DNA of 64,000 nucleotides, taken from Amycolatopsis saalfeldensis. Lineage in GTDB: Bacteria; Actinomycetota; Actinomycetes; Mycobacteriales; Pseudonocardiaceae. The translations under genes and the position numbers were made by a program. The stretch covers positions 372,001 through 436,000 of the forward strand of contig NZ_FOEF01000002.1 of the NCBI RefSeq assembly GCF_900110575.1. The letters are read 5' to 3'. Below the pieces are notes generated by a model. That model was not told the DNA's origin. It made no database searches and saw only the letters and a program-made list of their open reading frames with translations. Of the stretch, positions 25,166-33,934 are shown in pieces. Each line of letters starts with the position of its first letter. Within the stretch, counting starts at the first letter, position 1.

Positions 25166-26566
25166 TCACAGCACCTCCGGCGGACGGTTCCCCGCGGCCA
25201 CGATCGCGCGCCGCACCGGCACCAGCGCCACGAACACCAGCCCGAGTACGAAGAACACCACCAGCGCCACGATCGCCAGCCGGAACGACCCCGTCGCCTG
25301 CCCGACCCCGGCGAACACCAGCGGACCTAGCCACGACGTGCCCTTCTCGCCCACGACGTAGAGCGAGTAGTACTGCGCGTCCTTCCCGGCCGGGATCATC
25401 TGGCTGAACAGCGACCGCGACAACGCGTTCGTCCCGCCCAGCACCAGCCCGATCCCCACCGCCAGCGCGTAGAACTGCAACGACTTCCCGGGCTGCACGA
25501 AGTACGCGCACCCCAGCACCACCACCCACAGCACCAGGCTGCCCAGGATCGTCCGCTTCGCGCCGAGCCGCCGCGCCACCAGCCCGTGCAGCGCCCCGCC
25601 CGCGTACGCCACGAACTGGATCACCAGCACCGTCACGATCAGCACCTCGTCGGAGAACCGCAGCTCGTCCTTCCCGTACTGCGCCGACACGCTGACCACC
25701 GTGTTGATCCCGTCCGCGAACAGCAGGTAACTGCCCAGGAACGCCAGCGTCAGCGGGAACCGCCGGGCCTCACGCAGCGTCTGCCGCAGCTCCCGGAACC
25801 CCGCCCGCAGCACCGACACCCCGCGCTCGGCCGCCACCGGCACGTGGATGCGGGGGAGCGCCCGCACCGTCGGCACCGTGAACACCGCCCACCACAGCCC
25901 CGAGGTCAGGAAGCAGATCCGCACCGCCGTCTCGGTGCTGACCCCCAGCGAGTCCCGGCTCAGGTAGAAGGCCAGCTGCAACGCCAGTGCCACCCCGCCG
26001 CCCAGGTAGCCGAACGCCCAGCCCTTCGCCGAAACGTCGTCCCGCTCGTCCGGCCCCGCGATGTCCACCAGGAACGAGTAGTAGACGACCAGCGAACCGC
26101 CGTACCCGATGTTCGCCACGATGAACAACGCCGCGCCCAGCTGCCAGTCCGAGCCCGCCATGAAGAACATCAGCGCCGACGCCACCGCGCCGAGCAGCGC
26201 GAACCCGCCCAGGATCCGCCGCTTGTTCCGGCTCCGGTCGGCCACCGCGCCCGCGATCGGCAGCACCAGCACCTGCACCACCGTCGCCGCCGACAGCAGG
26301 TAGCCCCAGGTCGAACCGGCGGGGAAATGGAGGCCGAACAGCGAGACGTCGCAGTTGTGCAGCTTGTCGTCCGCGCCCGTGACGCCGACACAAGGCCTGT
26401 CCCCGTTAAGGGTGATGTTCTGCTTCGCGTCCGTGGCCGCGATCGTGCTCATGTAGAGCGCGCCGAACACCGTCGTCACCGACGAATAGAACGGGGAATT
26501 CGCCCAGTCGTAGAAGTACCAGCCCCACCGTTCCCGCTTCCGGTCCCGGGCCTCGGCCAGCGTCAT
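25166..26566 (-). CDS. MFS transporter, UMF1/Atg22-like
   Basis: 466 residues with about 12 membrane helices. The N-terminal signature RWGWYFYDWANSPFYSSVTT is typical of the UMF1 (Atg22-related) branch, which in eukaryotes exports amino acids from vacuoles; bacterial substrates are unknown. The ATG at 26566 is chosen for GAGGAG 7 bases upstream; the frame stays open to 26635. Likely operon with tdk downstream. Confidence 0.88.
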   Translation of the reverse strand: MTLAEARDRKRERWGWYFYDWANSPFYSSVTTVFGALYMSTIAATDAKQNITLNGDRPCVGVTGADDKLHNCDVSLFGLHFPAGSTWGYLLSAATVVQVLVLPIAGAVADRSRNKRRILGGFALLGAVASALMFFMAGSDWQLGAALFIVANIGYGGSLVVYYSFLVDIAGPDERDDVSAKGWAFGYLGGGVALALQLAFYLSRDSLGVSTETAVRICFLTSGLWWAVFTVPTVRALPRIHVPVAAERGVSVLRAGFRELRQTLREARRFPLTLAFLGSYLLFADGINTVVSVSAQYGKDELRFSDEVLIVTVLVIQFVAYAGGALHGLVARRLGAKRTILGSLVLWVVVLGCAYFVQPGKSLQFYALAVGIGLVLGGTNALSRSLFSQMIPAGKDAQYYSLYVVGEKGTSWLGPLVFAGVGQATGSFRLAIVALVVFFVLGLVFVALVPVRRAIVAAGNRPPEVL

Positions 26567-26750
26567 CCACAGCTCCTCGTCCGCCGCGTTCCTCCAGGTC
26601 AGGCGGCACACTACTGGGACGGCGACGGACCACACCGCCGGATGGGCGAAACCGTGTCCGGTTCGTCGCCGAAGATCATCAAGCGCTGCTCCGAACGGTC
26701 GCCGGAATCGCGATTCCCGCGTGTCGCTGATCCGGTTTCCCGATGGTTCA

Positions 26751-26783
26751 TGTGAGACTGGTGTTTGTCGTGTGACTCTTGTG
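26751..26783. promoter_or_regulatory. Direct repeat TGTGA-N5-GTG before the Rpf-like gene
   Basis: TGTGA-GACTG-GTG at 26751-26763 and TGTGA-CTCTT-GTG at 26771-26783 are spaced 20 bp, two helical turns, and end 30 bp before the start codon. This could be a tandem activator site. A c-di-AMP (ydaO) riboswitch, common before rpf genes, was looked for and not seen. Confidence 0.35.
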
Positions 26784-26813
26784 GACAGTGGGGCTGCTGC
26801 TTACTGTGCACCC

Positions 26814-27515
26814 ATGACCAACCGCGTTCGCACTGCTCACCGGGCCGCGGCGAGATGCCTGATCCTCGCCCTGGCCGTGCTCGGCATGCAGCTCGCCGTC
26901 ACCGGCGCCGCGTCCGCGGACCCCAGCTCCAACGCGTGGGCCAAACTCCGCATGTGCGAGGCGAGCGGCCGCTACACCACCAACACCGGCAACGGCTACT
27001 ACGGCGCCTACCAGTTCAATCTCGACACCTGGCGCAGCGTCGGCGGCCAGGGGCGCCCCGACCAGGCCAGCCCCCGCGAACAGGACTACCGCGCGCTCTA
27101 CCTGTACCGCATGCGCGGCTGGCAGCCCTGGGAGTGCGCCGGCATGCTCAGCCTCGCGGCCGACAACGACGCCCGCAGCAAGCGCGTCCCCTCCTACGAC
27201 GAATCCGCGTACATGGGCGGCGGTGGCCAGCCCGCCCCGCCCGCGCCTGCACCGAAGCCGACCCCGGCACCGCCGTCGGGCTCAATGCCCGCGTGGCCCG
27301 GCCTCGTCTACGCCTACGGTGACTGCGCGCCCGCCCTCAAGACCTTCCAGCTCCGCATGAACGCCTTCGGCTACGGCTTCACCGGCACCGGCTGCTACTA
27401 CGACAAGACGCGCGACGCCGTCCTCGCCCTCCAGCGCGCCAACGGCATCAACGACTCCGGCCGCCTCGGCCCCAAGACCTGGAAAGCCGCCTGGGAAGGC
27501 AAACCGCCCCGCTGA
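26814..27515 (+). CDS. Rpf-like transglycosylase with C-terminal peptidoglycan-binding domain
   Basis: 233 residues. Signal peptide (RCLILALAVLGMQLAVTGAASA), then the resuscitation-promoting-factor domain: NAWAKLRMCEASGRYTTNTGNGYYGAYQFNLDTWRSVGG with catalytic Glu in CEASG. A Pro-rich linker follows, then a PG_binding_1-type domain (LKTFQLRMNAFGYGF ... AVLALQRANGINDSGRLGPKTWKAAW). It cleaves peptidoglycan outside the cell and may act in spore or dormant-cell outgrowth. The ATG at 26814 is preferred over the frame open to 26721 since it gives a normal signal peptide. Confidence 0.92.
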   Translation: MTNRVRTAHRAAARCLILALAVLGMQLAVTGAASADPSSNAWAKLRMCEASGRYTTNTGNGYYGAYQFNLDTWRSVGGQGRPDQASPREQDYRALYLYRMRGWQPWECAGMLSLAADNDARSKRVPSYDESAYMGGGGQPAPPAPAPKPTPAPPSGSMPAWPGLVYAYGDCAPALKTFQLRMNAFGYGFTGTGCYYDKTRDAVLALQRANGINDSGRLGPKTWKAAWEGKPPR

Positions 27516-27529
27516 CCCGGCCGCCGCCG

Positions 27530-28318
27530 TCACTCGGCCGGCTGCCAAGCGCCCCGCTCCGACAGCACGTCACGCAGCAGGTCCGGCCGATCCGTGACGA
27601 TCCCGTGCACACCGAGATCGAGCAGCTCCTGCATCTGCGCCGGATCGTCGATCGTCCAGGTGTGCACCTCGGCGCCCGCCCGCTCCGCCGCCCGCACGAA
27701 CGACCGGTCCACCACCGTCAACGGCCCCTGCCGCACCGGCACCTGCGCCAGCCAGCCCCGCGCCAGCCGTCCCACCGGCAGGAGCGGCACCCACCCCTGA
27801 GCCCACAGCGCCAGCACCGACCCCGGCCCCATCGCCGTCAGCAGCTCCGGCCCCGCCGACCGCCGCAGCCGCGCCAGCCGCGAGTCCGAGAACGACGCCG
27901 CCGCGACCCGGCCGTGCGCGCCCGTCCGCTCCAGCACTCGCACGAACGGCTCGACCGCGCTGTTCGCCTTCACATCGACGTTGAAGCACGCCTCCGGCAG
28001 CTCCTCCAGCACGTCCTCCAACCGCGACAACGGCTCCCGCCCACCGACCTTCACGTTCTTCAGCTGCGCCCACGTCTGCGCCGCGATCTCCCCGCCGCCG
28101 TCCGTGGTCCGGTCCAGCGTGCCGTCGTGGTGCACCACGACGACCCCGTCCGACGTCGCGTGCACATCCGTCTCCACGTACCGGTAGCCCTCGGCCACCG
28201 CCCGCCGGAACGCCGGCAGCGAGTTCTCCATCCCGGCCAGGTCGCCGAGGTGCCAGCCGCGGTGGGCGAACGCCCGGGGGAGCGGGCCGGCCAGGTACGG
28301 GAACTGTGGTCGTCGCAT
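27530..28318 (-). CDS. Glycerophosphodiester phosphodiesterase
   Basis: 262 residues of the GDPD TIM barrel: RAFAHRGWHLGDLAGMENSLPAFRRAVAEGYRYVETDVHATSDGVVVVHHDGTLDRTTDG has the catalytic histidines and the Glu/Asp metal ligands. There is no signal peptide, so it is probably cytosolic, hydrolysing deacylated phospholipids to glycerol-3-phosphate and an alcohol. Convergent with the Rpf-like gene; divergent from the small zinc protein. Confidence 0.93.
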   Translation of the reverse strand: MRRPQFPYLAGPLPRAFAHRGWHLGDLAGMENSLPAFRRAVAEGYRYVETDVHATSDGVVVVHHDGTLDRTTDGGGEIAAQTWAQLKNVKVGGREPLSRLEDVLEELPEACFNVDVKANSAVEPFVRVLERTGAHGRVAAASFSDSRLARLRRSAGPELLTAMGPGSVLALWAQGWVPLLPVGRLARGWLAQVPVRQGPLTVVDRSFVRAAERAGAEVHTWTIDDPAQMQELLDLGVHGIVTDRPDLLRDVLSERGAWQPAE

Positions 28319-28372
28319 ACGACCAGTGTGCGCTTCCGGCATGGCCCCGGCATGAGCGAGCCATGGCCAGCT

Positions 28373-28768
28373 ATGGTCTGCCGGGTGAGGGATCTGGCCG
28401 AACACGCCCCGCTGACCGGCGACGAGCTCGTCGTCCCGCGACGCCCGAGCGCGCCCAAGCACTGCGGCTGGTGCGGCCGCCGCCTCCCCGAAGGCGGCAA
28501 CGTCGGCCGGCGCCGCCGCTACTGCGGGCAGTCCTGCCGCCAGCGCGCCTACGAACGCCGCACCGCCCTCCAGCGCAGCGGCCTGCCCGAAGACGCCGTC
28601 GTGCTGTCCGACACCGAAATCGCCGCGCTGCAGGACCGCCTCTTCCAGCTCCGCTGCGCCGCCGAGGACATCGTCACGGCCGCCGAGGACGGCGCCGCCG
28701 CGGGAGAGCTGCGCACACTCGCCCAAGAGATCGTGCACGCGGCCAAAGACCTCGAACAGCTCCGCTGA
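28373..28768 (+). CDS. Small zinc-knuckle protein
   Basis: 131 residues if begun at this ATG; in-frame ATG 28352 and GTG 28385 are alternatives, none with a clear ribosome-binding site. Residues about 30-65 (KHCGWCGRRLPEGGNVGRRRRYCGQSCRQRAYERR) make a CX2C...CX3C zinc knuckle of the kind seen in CGNZ and related DNA-associated proteins. The rest is helical and acidic (LFQLRCAAEDIVTAAEDGA). Function unknown; nucleic-acid binding is a guess. Compositionally normal for the genome. Confidence 0.7.
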   Translation: MVCRVRDLAEHAPLTGDELVVPRRPSAPKHCGWCGRRLPEGGNVGRRRRYCGQSCRQRAYERRTALQRSGLPEDAVVLSDTEIAALQDRLFQLRCAAEDIVTAAEDGAAAGELRTLAQEIVHAAKDLEQLR

Positions 28769-28847
28769 CCCGCTCGGTAGCCGGCTGCGGGACTGACTCA
28801 GGGGCAGCCTGCTCGCGACACCCTCGCGGCTTGCCCGCCAAAGCAGC

Positions 28848-29879
28848 TCACTCCGGCGCGCCCAGCCCGTCCAGCGCGCGGTAGGTCCGGTTGCTCGCCG
28901 CGGCCGCCCGCTGCTCGCGCCCGGTCGCCTCGATGTAGTTCTGGCTCGTCGCCAGGCTCGCGTGGCCCAGCAGGTTCATGATCTCCGACGCCGTCGCGCC
29001 GTCCTCCGCCAGCCGCGTCGCGAAGGTGTGCCGCAGGGCGTGCAGATTCGCCCCCGTCGGCACCCGGTCGTGCAGGCCGGCCCAGCGGTAACACGACTTC
29101 ACCAGGTACTCCAGCGCCCCGCGCCCGATCGGCTCGCCCGCGCGATCCCGCAGCAACGGCTCCGACGAGGAGAACCGCTGCCGGGGAAACCGCCGCCGGC
29201 ACGACTCGACGTACGCCTCGATCAGCTTCGCCAGCACCGGCTGCACCGGGATCGACCGGTCACGGCTGCCCTTGCCGTGAACGTGCAGCCGCAGCTCGCC
29301 GGCGCGCCCCACGACCGACCGCGGGGCCAGCGCCCGCATCTCCGCCGCCCGGAGGCCCGCGACCAGCCCGAGCGCCAGCACCAGCACGTCCCGCTCCGGC
29401 CACGGATCCCGCGCCCGCCGCGCGCCATCGGCCGCCGCGGCGAGCAGCCGCTCCGGGGTTTCCTCTCCCCGCAACGGTTTCGGCGTGAGCGGGGGAGTCT
29501 TGGGCCGGGCGACCGCGCCCATCGGATTGCCGGCCAGCAGCCCGTCCGACACGCAGAAGGTGAGGAACTGGTTCCAGGTCGACCAGGCCCGTAGCACAGA
29601 GCTTTTCGCGTGCCCGTCGGCGAACGCGCCGAACGCCGCCCGCAGCACCGGCGCGGTGAGATGCTCGACGTCCAGCTCCTCTTCGGACCGGCCCGCCTCG
29701 GCCAGCAGGAGAGTGGTGATCCCGGCGAGGTCGCGCCGGTACGCGGCAGTGGTGTGCGGCGAATCCTTGCGCGGCCGCCGGGCCGCGAAGAAGGCTTGCT
29801 GCGCTTGGGAAACCTGCATCTGGATCTTGTACCGTACGACACCGACAATCTTCGCGGCCGGATGACTATCCAGACTCAT
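28848..29879 (-). CDS. Tyrosine recombinase (phage integrase family)
   Basis: 343 residues. N-terminal SAM-like DNA-binding domain, then the catalytic domain with Arg in GLRAAEMRAL, Lys in HGKGSRDRSIP, HxxR in LHALRHTFATRL, His in LLGHASLATS and Tyr in QNYIEATG. Sequence and length resemble Xer/integrase-like enzymes. The first codon lies within a perfect 26-bp dyad; an internal ATG at 29819 (MQVSQAQQ) is an alternative start. No tRNA or clear att duplication is seen nearby. It borders a lower-GC stretch that shares its upstream dyad. Confidence 0.9.
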   Translation of the reverse strand: MSLDSHPAAKIVGVVRYKIQMQVSQAQQAFFAARRPRKDSPHTTAAYRRDLAGITTLLLAEAGRSEEELDVEHLTAPVLRAAFGAFADGHAKSSVLRAWSTWNQFLTFCVSDGLLAGNPMGAVARPKTPPLTPKPLRGEETPERLLAAAADGARRARDPWPERDVLVLALGLVAGLRAAEMRALAPRSVVGRAGELRLHVHGKGSRDRSIPVQPVLAKLIEAYVESCRRRFPRQRFSSSEPLLRDRAGEPIGRGALEYLVKSCYRWAGLHDRVPTGANLHALRHTFATRLAEDGATASEIMNLLGHASLATSQNYIEATGREQRAAAASNRTYRALDGLGAPE

Positions 29880-29901
29880 GCATAATTGCTATTATGCATG
29901 A
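29876..29901. promoter_or_regulatory. 26-bp perfect dyad over the recombinase start
   Basis: TCATGCATAAT (29876-29886), loop TGCT, ATTATGCATGA (29891-29901). It overlaps the recombinase start codon. It could be an autoregulatory operator or a recombinase binding site. Its core ATAAT-N4-ATTATG recurs at 30368. Confidence 0.65.
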
Positions 29902-30367
29902 AACGACGATATCGGGCGCCTGTCGCTCCGGGGGACTCTCGATCCTGCCGTGCCGTTGCGAATGGCTCACCGAAGCCATTTCGGCGACCTCGAGGTGCCG
30001 TGGGCGACATGCGTTCATCTGTTCGAGTCATCACCGGCTGACTTCCCAGGCGCAGGGCCGGTCTACGTTGATCGACTTCGCCGGATGTTCTCCAGGTGCT
30101 CCGCCCGAACGTCCGGCCACTCGACATTGTTTCGTCACGGTGACGAAATGAATCGGGGTAACCGCACGTCGAAGGCGTCGAACTCGGGGATCTCTCGGCA
30201 TCCCGCCGGAGAGGTCACCGATGCAGTCAACGGTCGGCAGCTGTGGTGCGGGACCCGACTCGACGACGTGTGTGGACCGCCCACCCGCAGTGGGCCACCG
30301 GGAAACCTGCTCAGATCGCTTCCTGGAGCCCCTCCGGTGCTTTCTTCAGGACGTTATCCAAGCGCCG
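29902..30367. other. Non-coding lower-GC stretch
   Basis: No open frame here has believable composition, start or similarity; the longest plus-strand frame (from 29950) has atypical residue usage and is not accepted. GC is visibly lower than in flanking genes. Possibly residue of an integrated element or a long regulatory region. Confidence 0.5.
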
Positions 30368-30382
30368 ATAATGTACATTATG
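30368..30382. promoter_or_regulatory. Dyad ATAAT-GTAC-ATTATG before the GyrB-like gene
   Basis: A perfect 14-bp palindrome (ATAATGTACATTAT) plus G, 40 bp before the GyrB-like start. The core equals that of the dyad over the recombinase start (same arms, same 4-bp spacer). Confidence 0.6.
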
Positions 30383-30422
30383 TCAAGTTGAAGGCTGGGG
30401 CCACTCCGGAGAGACTCCTCCA

Positions 30423-30998
30423 ATGGCCAACACCCACGACTGGTCCCGGACGGTGGACCTCGAGCATCTCGAGTCGATCCGCCGGCGCCCGGACGTCTTC
30501 GCTCCCGGCGGTGCGCGGCACCTGTTGCTGGAGGTTCTCGCTTATCCGTCCGAGGAAGCCGAAGACCTAGGTACAGGACGCGCGTTCGTCACCTTCCATC
30601 CCGACGGCTCGATCTCGGTGACCGATGAAGGCCGCGGCACCGTCACCCAGGTGGACGGTCAAGGCCGGGCGGTCCGGAAACCCGTGATGGCGACCCGGGA
30701 TCTCCGGTTCTTCGACTCCCCCACGCCACCGCTGCTTCCCGACGGCCATCCGCGCCGGGGCATGTCAGTGGTCGCCGCGTTGAGCGTGTGGCTGGTGCAC
30801 ACCAATCGCCGGGGCGGTGCCGCGTGGACGCAGCGGTACGAGCGGGGTGTGCCCGTCACGGATCTCACTCCGGTTCCGGTGGTCGGCCCGGCCGGGACGA
30901 CCGTCCGCTTTCTCCCGGATCCGGTCCTGGCGCCCGTGCGCGAGCTGGGACAGGCCGGCTTCGGGCCGCACCTGGCGTTGACCGAAGTTATGAATTAG
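30423..30998 (+). CDS. Degenerate stand-alone GyrB/ParE-like GHKL ATPase domain
   Basis: 191 residues. Alignment by eye to the gyrase B N-terminus: DLEHLESIRRRPDVFAPGGARHLLLEVL matches the LEGLEAVRKRPGMYIG...HHLVYEVVDNS region; FHPDGSISVTDEGRGTV matches the DNGRGIP motif; RRGMSVVAALSVWL matches the glycine-rich lid; AGTTVRFLPDP matches GTTVRFWPD. The magnesium-binding Asn motif is lost (EVLAYPSEEA) and DNGRG is DEGRG, so ATP hydrolysis is doubtful. No transducer, TOPRIM or GyrA part. It may be a decoy or protein-binding relic. GGAGAG precedes the ATG. Confidence 0.65.
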   Translation: MANTHDWSRTVDLEHLESIRRRPDVFAPGGARHLLLEVLAYPSEEAEDLGTGRAFVTFHPDGSISVTDEGRGTVTQVDGQGRAVRKPVMATRDLRFFDSPTPPLLPDGHPRRGMSVVAALSVWLVHTNRRGGAAWTQRYERGVPVTDLTPVPVVGPAGTTVRFLPDPVLAPVRELGQAGFGPHLALTEVMN

Positions 30999-31014
30999 TG
31001 GTTCACTTCTTGAC

Positions 31015-31620
31015 GTGCCCTATCGACGGACCCCGAAGGTGCAGGAGCGGCTGGACGCGTTGCGTGACGCGATCGTCGTCGCTGCGATGGAGCAGCTTGC
31101 TGAGCACGGGTATGCGGGGTGTTCGGTAGCCGCGGTCGCGGAGCGGGCCGGGATCGCGGTCGGGACGGTGTACCGCCACTTCCCCACCAAGGCCGAGCTG
31201 GTCGTGCGGGTGTTCCGGCAGGTCGTGTCGCGTGAGGTCGAGGCGGTGCGCGCGGCCTCGGAGCAGCCCGGGGACGCCACGGAGCGGGTCGTCGCGGTGT
31301 TCGAGACGTTCGCTGCGCGGGCGTTGAAGGCACCGCGGTTGGCGTATGCGCTGCTTGCCGAGCCGGTGGACGCGTTGATTGACGCGGAGCGCCTGGAGTT
31401 CCGGCGGGCGTTCCGTGATGTCGTGGCGGGGCACGTCGCCGACGGTGTACGGGCGGGGGTGCTGCCCGCGCAGGACGCGAAGATCACCGCCGCCGCGTTG
31501 GTGGGGGCCGCGGCCGAGGTGCTGATCGGTCCGCTGACCAGTGGCGGGACCGCTGATGTCGTCGAGTTGCGCACGTTTGTCGTGCGGTCTTTGGGAGGTT
31601 CGGATGTCCGTCACGCATGA
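31015..31620 (+). CDS. TetR-family regulator of the AidB-like gene
   Basis: 201 residues from GTG, 16 bp after the GyrB-like stop. HTH: LDALRDAIVVAAMEQLAEHGYAGCSVAAVAERAGIAVGTVYRHFPTKAELVVRV. Its 3' end overlaps the acyl-CoA dehydrogenase-like gene by 17 bases, so the two are an operon and the regulator probably controls itself and that enzyme. Confidence 0.9.
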   Translation: MPYRRTPKVQERLDALRDAIVVAAMEQLAEHGYAGCSVAAVAERAGIAVGTVYRHFPTKAELVVRVFRQVVSREVEAVRAASEQPGDATERVVAVFETFAARALKAPRLAYALLAEPVDALIDAERLEFRRAFRDVVAGHVADGVRAGVLPAQDAKITAAALVGAAAEVLIGPLTSGGTADVVELRTFVVRSLGGSDVRHA

Positions 31621-33220
31621 AGTCACCAACCAGGTGCCGCCGTTGGTCTACGACGTGGCGGACGATCCGGCGCTGCTGGCGGCCGTCGGGCGGGCGGAGG
31701 CCGGCTGGGCGGTGGACGAGCTGCACGAGCTGGGCCGGCTGGCCGGTGGTGAGCAGGCACAGGAGTGGGGCCGGCTCGTCAACGAGAACGAGCCGGTGCT
31801 GCGCACGCACGATCGGTACGGGCATCGGATCGACGAGGTCGAGTTCCACCCGCATTGGCATGACCTGATGCGGGTGGCGGTGTCGCATGGCCTGCAGGCG
31901 GCGCCGTGGCGGGACAGCCGGGTGGGGGCGCACGCCGCGCGGGCGGCGAAGCTGTACGTGTGGGGTCAGGTGGAGGCCGGGCACACCTGCCCGATCTCGA
32001 TGACTTACGCCGCGGTGCCGGCGTTGCGGGCGACGCCGGAGCTGGCGGATCGGTTCGAGCCGTTGCTGGCGTCGACGGAGTACGACTTCGGGTTGCGCGA
32101 GCCGGGCACGAAGCGCGGGCTGATCGCGGGCATGTCGATGACCGAGAAGCAGGGTGGCTCGGACGTTCGCGCGAACACCACGACGGCGCGGCCGGCCGGT
32201 GACGGCAGCTATCGGCTGGTGGGCCACAAGTGGTTCACCTCGGCGCCGATGTCGGACGTGTTCCTGACGCTGGCGCAGGCGCCGGGCGGGTTGTCGTGTT
32301 TCCTGCTCCCCCGGGTGCTGCCCGACGGCAGCCGGAACCCGATCCGGCTGCAGCGGCTGAAGGACAAGCTGGGCAACCGGTCGAACGCGTCGTCGGAGAT
32401 CGAGTACGAGGACGCGGCAGGCTGGCTGGTCGGCGAGGAGGGCCGCGGGGTCCGCACGATCATCGAGATGGTGAACAACACGCGGCTGGACTGCGCGCTG
32501 GGCAGTGCTTCGGGGATGCGGCTGGGCGCGGTGCGGGCGGTGCACCACGCGACGCACCGGCAGGCGTTCGGGAAGGCGCTGGTGGATCAGCCGTTGATGG
32601 CGAACGTGCTGGCCGACCTGGTGGTGGAGTCGGACGCGGCGGCGACGGTGGCGATGCGGCTGGCGGCGGCGGGCGACCGGACGGGTGACGAGCAGGAGCA
32701 GGCGTTCCGCCGGCTGGGGCTGGCGGTGACGAAGTACTGGGTGTGCAAGCGGGCGCCGGCGCACGCGGCGGAGGCGCTGGAGTGCTTTGGCGGCAACGGT
32801 TACGTCGAAGAGTCCGGGATGCCGCGGCTGTACCGGGAGGCGCCGCTGATGTCGATCTGGGAGGGCTCGGGCAACGTGGCGGCGCTGGACGCGTTGCGGG
32901 CGATGGCGCGGCAGCCGGAGTCGGTGGCGGCGTACTTCGCGGAGGTCGAGCTGGCTTCGGGCGCGGACGGGCGCCTGGACGACGCGGTTGGCCGGTTGAA
33001 GAAGGAACTGTCCGATGTGGACGGCATCGAGTTCCGGGCGCGGCGGGTGGTGGAGTCGATGGCGTTGGTGCTGCAGGGTTCCCTGCTGGTTCGGCACGGG
33101 GACCAGGCGGTGGCGGACGCGTTCTGCGCGTCGCGGTTCGGCGGTGACTGGGGGCTCGCGTTCGGCACGCTGCCGTCCGGCACGGACACGTCGGCGATCA
33201 TCGAGCGGGCGCGGGTGTAG
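31604..33220 (+). CDS. AidB-like acyl-CoA dehydrogenase family protein
   Basis: 538 residues. Acyl-CoA dehydrogenase fold with GMSMTEKQGGSDVRANTT, HKWFTSAPMSDVFL, LDCALGSASGMRLG and the AidB-like C terminus FGGNGYVEESGMPRLYREAPLMSIWEGSGNV. AidB protects DNA in the E. coli alkylation response; actinomycete homologues may act on acyl-CoAs or similar. ATG at 31604 with GGGAGG upstream, overlapping the TetR gene. FAD-dependent, cytosolic. Confidence 0.88.
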   Translation: MSVTHEVTNQVPPLVYDVADDPALLAAVGRAEAGWAVDELHELGRLAGGEQAQEWGRLVNENEPVLRTHDRYGHRIDEVEFHPHWHDLMRVAVSHGLQAAPWRDSRVGAHAARAAKLYVWGQVEAGHTCPISMTYAAVPALRATPELADRFEPLLASTEYDFGLREPGTKRGLIAGMSMTEKQGGSDVRANTTTARPAGDGSYRLVGHKWFTSAPMSDVFLTLAQAPGGLSCFLLPRVLPDGSRNPIRLQRLKDKLGNRSNASSEIEYEDAAGWLVGEEGRGVRTIIEMVNNTRLDCALGSASGMRLGAVRAVHHATHRQAFGKALVDQPLMANVLADLVVESDAAATVAMRLAAAGDRTGDEQEQAFRRLGLAVTKYWVCKRAPAHAAEALECFGGNGYVEESGMPRLYREAPLMSIWEGSGNVAALDALRAMARQPESVAAYFAEVELASGADGRLDDAVGRLKKELSDVDGIEFRARRVVESMALVLQGSLLVRHGDQAVADAFCASRFGGDWGLAFGTLPSGTDTSAIIERARV

Positions 33221-33271
33221 TTGCGGCGTTTCCCGGACGCGTTGGCGGGCAAGGGTTTAGGGTCTGCGGTC

Positions 33272-33931
33272 ATGACCGTCTCCCCCGATGCCCAGCCTGC
33301 TTTCGTGTCCGCGACGCGGACTGCCTATGACACCGTCGCCGTGAGCTACGCCGAGGTCCTCGACGGTTTGCTCGCGGAGAGCACTTGGGACCGGGCGATG
33401 CTGAACGCGTTCGCCGAGCTGGTGGGCCCGGCCGGCCCGGTGGGTGACCTGGGGTGCGGGCCGGGGCGGATCGCGGGGTATCTCGCGTCGCTGGGGCTGG
33501 ACGTGTTCGGGGTGGACCTGTCCCCCGCGATGGTGGAGGTCGCGCGCCGGGCGTACCCGGGGCTGAAGTTCGAGGTGGGTTCGCTGCTGGCGCTGGAGCT
33601 GGCGGACGAGTCGCTCGCGGGCGCGCTGGCGTGGTACTCGATCATCCACACGCCGCCGGCGCGGCTGCCGGAGGTGTTCGGGGAGCTGGCGCGGGTGCTG
33701 GTGCCGGGCGGGCGGCTGTTGCTGGCCTTCCAGGTGGGTGACGAGGTGCGGCACATCGAGCAGGGGTACGGCCACGACGGGCTTTCGCTCGACGCGTACC
33801 GGCTGCGGCCGGAGCTGATTGAGCAGCTGGCGGCGGACGCGGGGCTCACGATCGAGTCCCGCCTGGTCCGGGCGCCGGAGCCGCCGCACGAGAAGACGCC
33901 GCAGGCGTACTTGGTGGCGCGCAAGGGCTGA
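33272..33931 (+). CDS. Class I SAM-dependent methyltransferase
   Basis: 219 residues. SAM motifs: GPVGDLGCGPGRIAGYLASLGLDVFGVDLSPAMVEVARRAYP, then GALAWYSIIHTP and VLVPGGRLLLAFQVG. Small-molecule type (Methyltransf_25/11). Substrate unknown. It follows the AidB-like gene by 51 bp on the same strand. Downstream is a decayed gene on the opposite strand. Confidence 0.88.
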   Translation: MTVSPDAQPAFVSATRTAYDTVAVSYAEVLDGLLAESTWDRAMLNAFAELVGPAGPVGDLGCGPGRIAGYLASLGLDVFGVDLSPAMVEVARRAYPGLKFEVGSLLALELADESLAGALAWYSIIHTPPARLPEVFGELARVLVPGGRLLLAFQVGDEVRHIEQGYGHDGLSLDAYRLRPELIEQLAADAGLTIESRLVRAPEPPHEKTPQAYLVARKG

Positions 33932-33934
33932 CTT

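Noticed and set aside
26567..26813. c-di-AMP (ydaO-type) riboswitch before the Rpf-like gene
   Set aside because: The conserved blocks of that riboswitch are not present; only a direct repeat was found.
28769..28847. tRNA or attachment site next to the first recombinase
   Set aside because: No cloverleaf or duplicated core sequence could be recognised.
29950..30570. 206-codon plus-strand frame in the gap after the recombinase
   Set aside because: Composition is unlike real proteins, and it runs into the GyrB-like gene in another frame.
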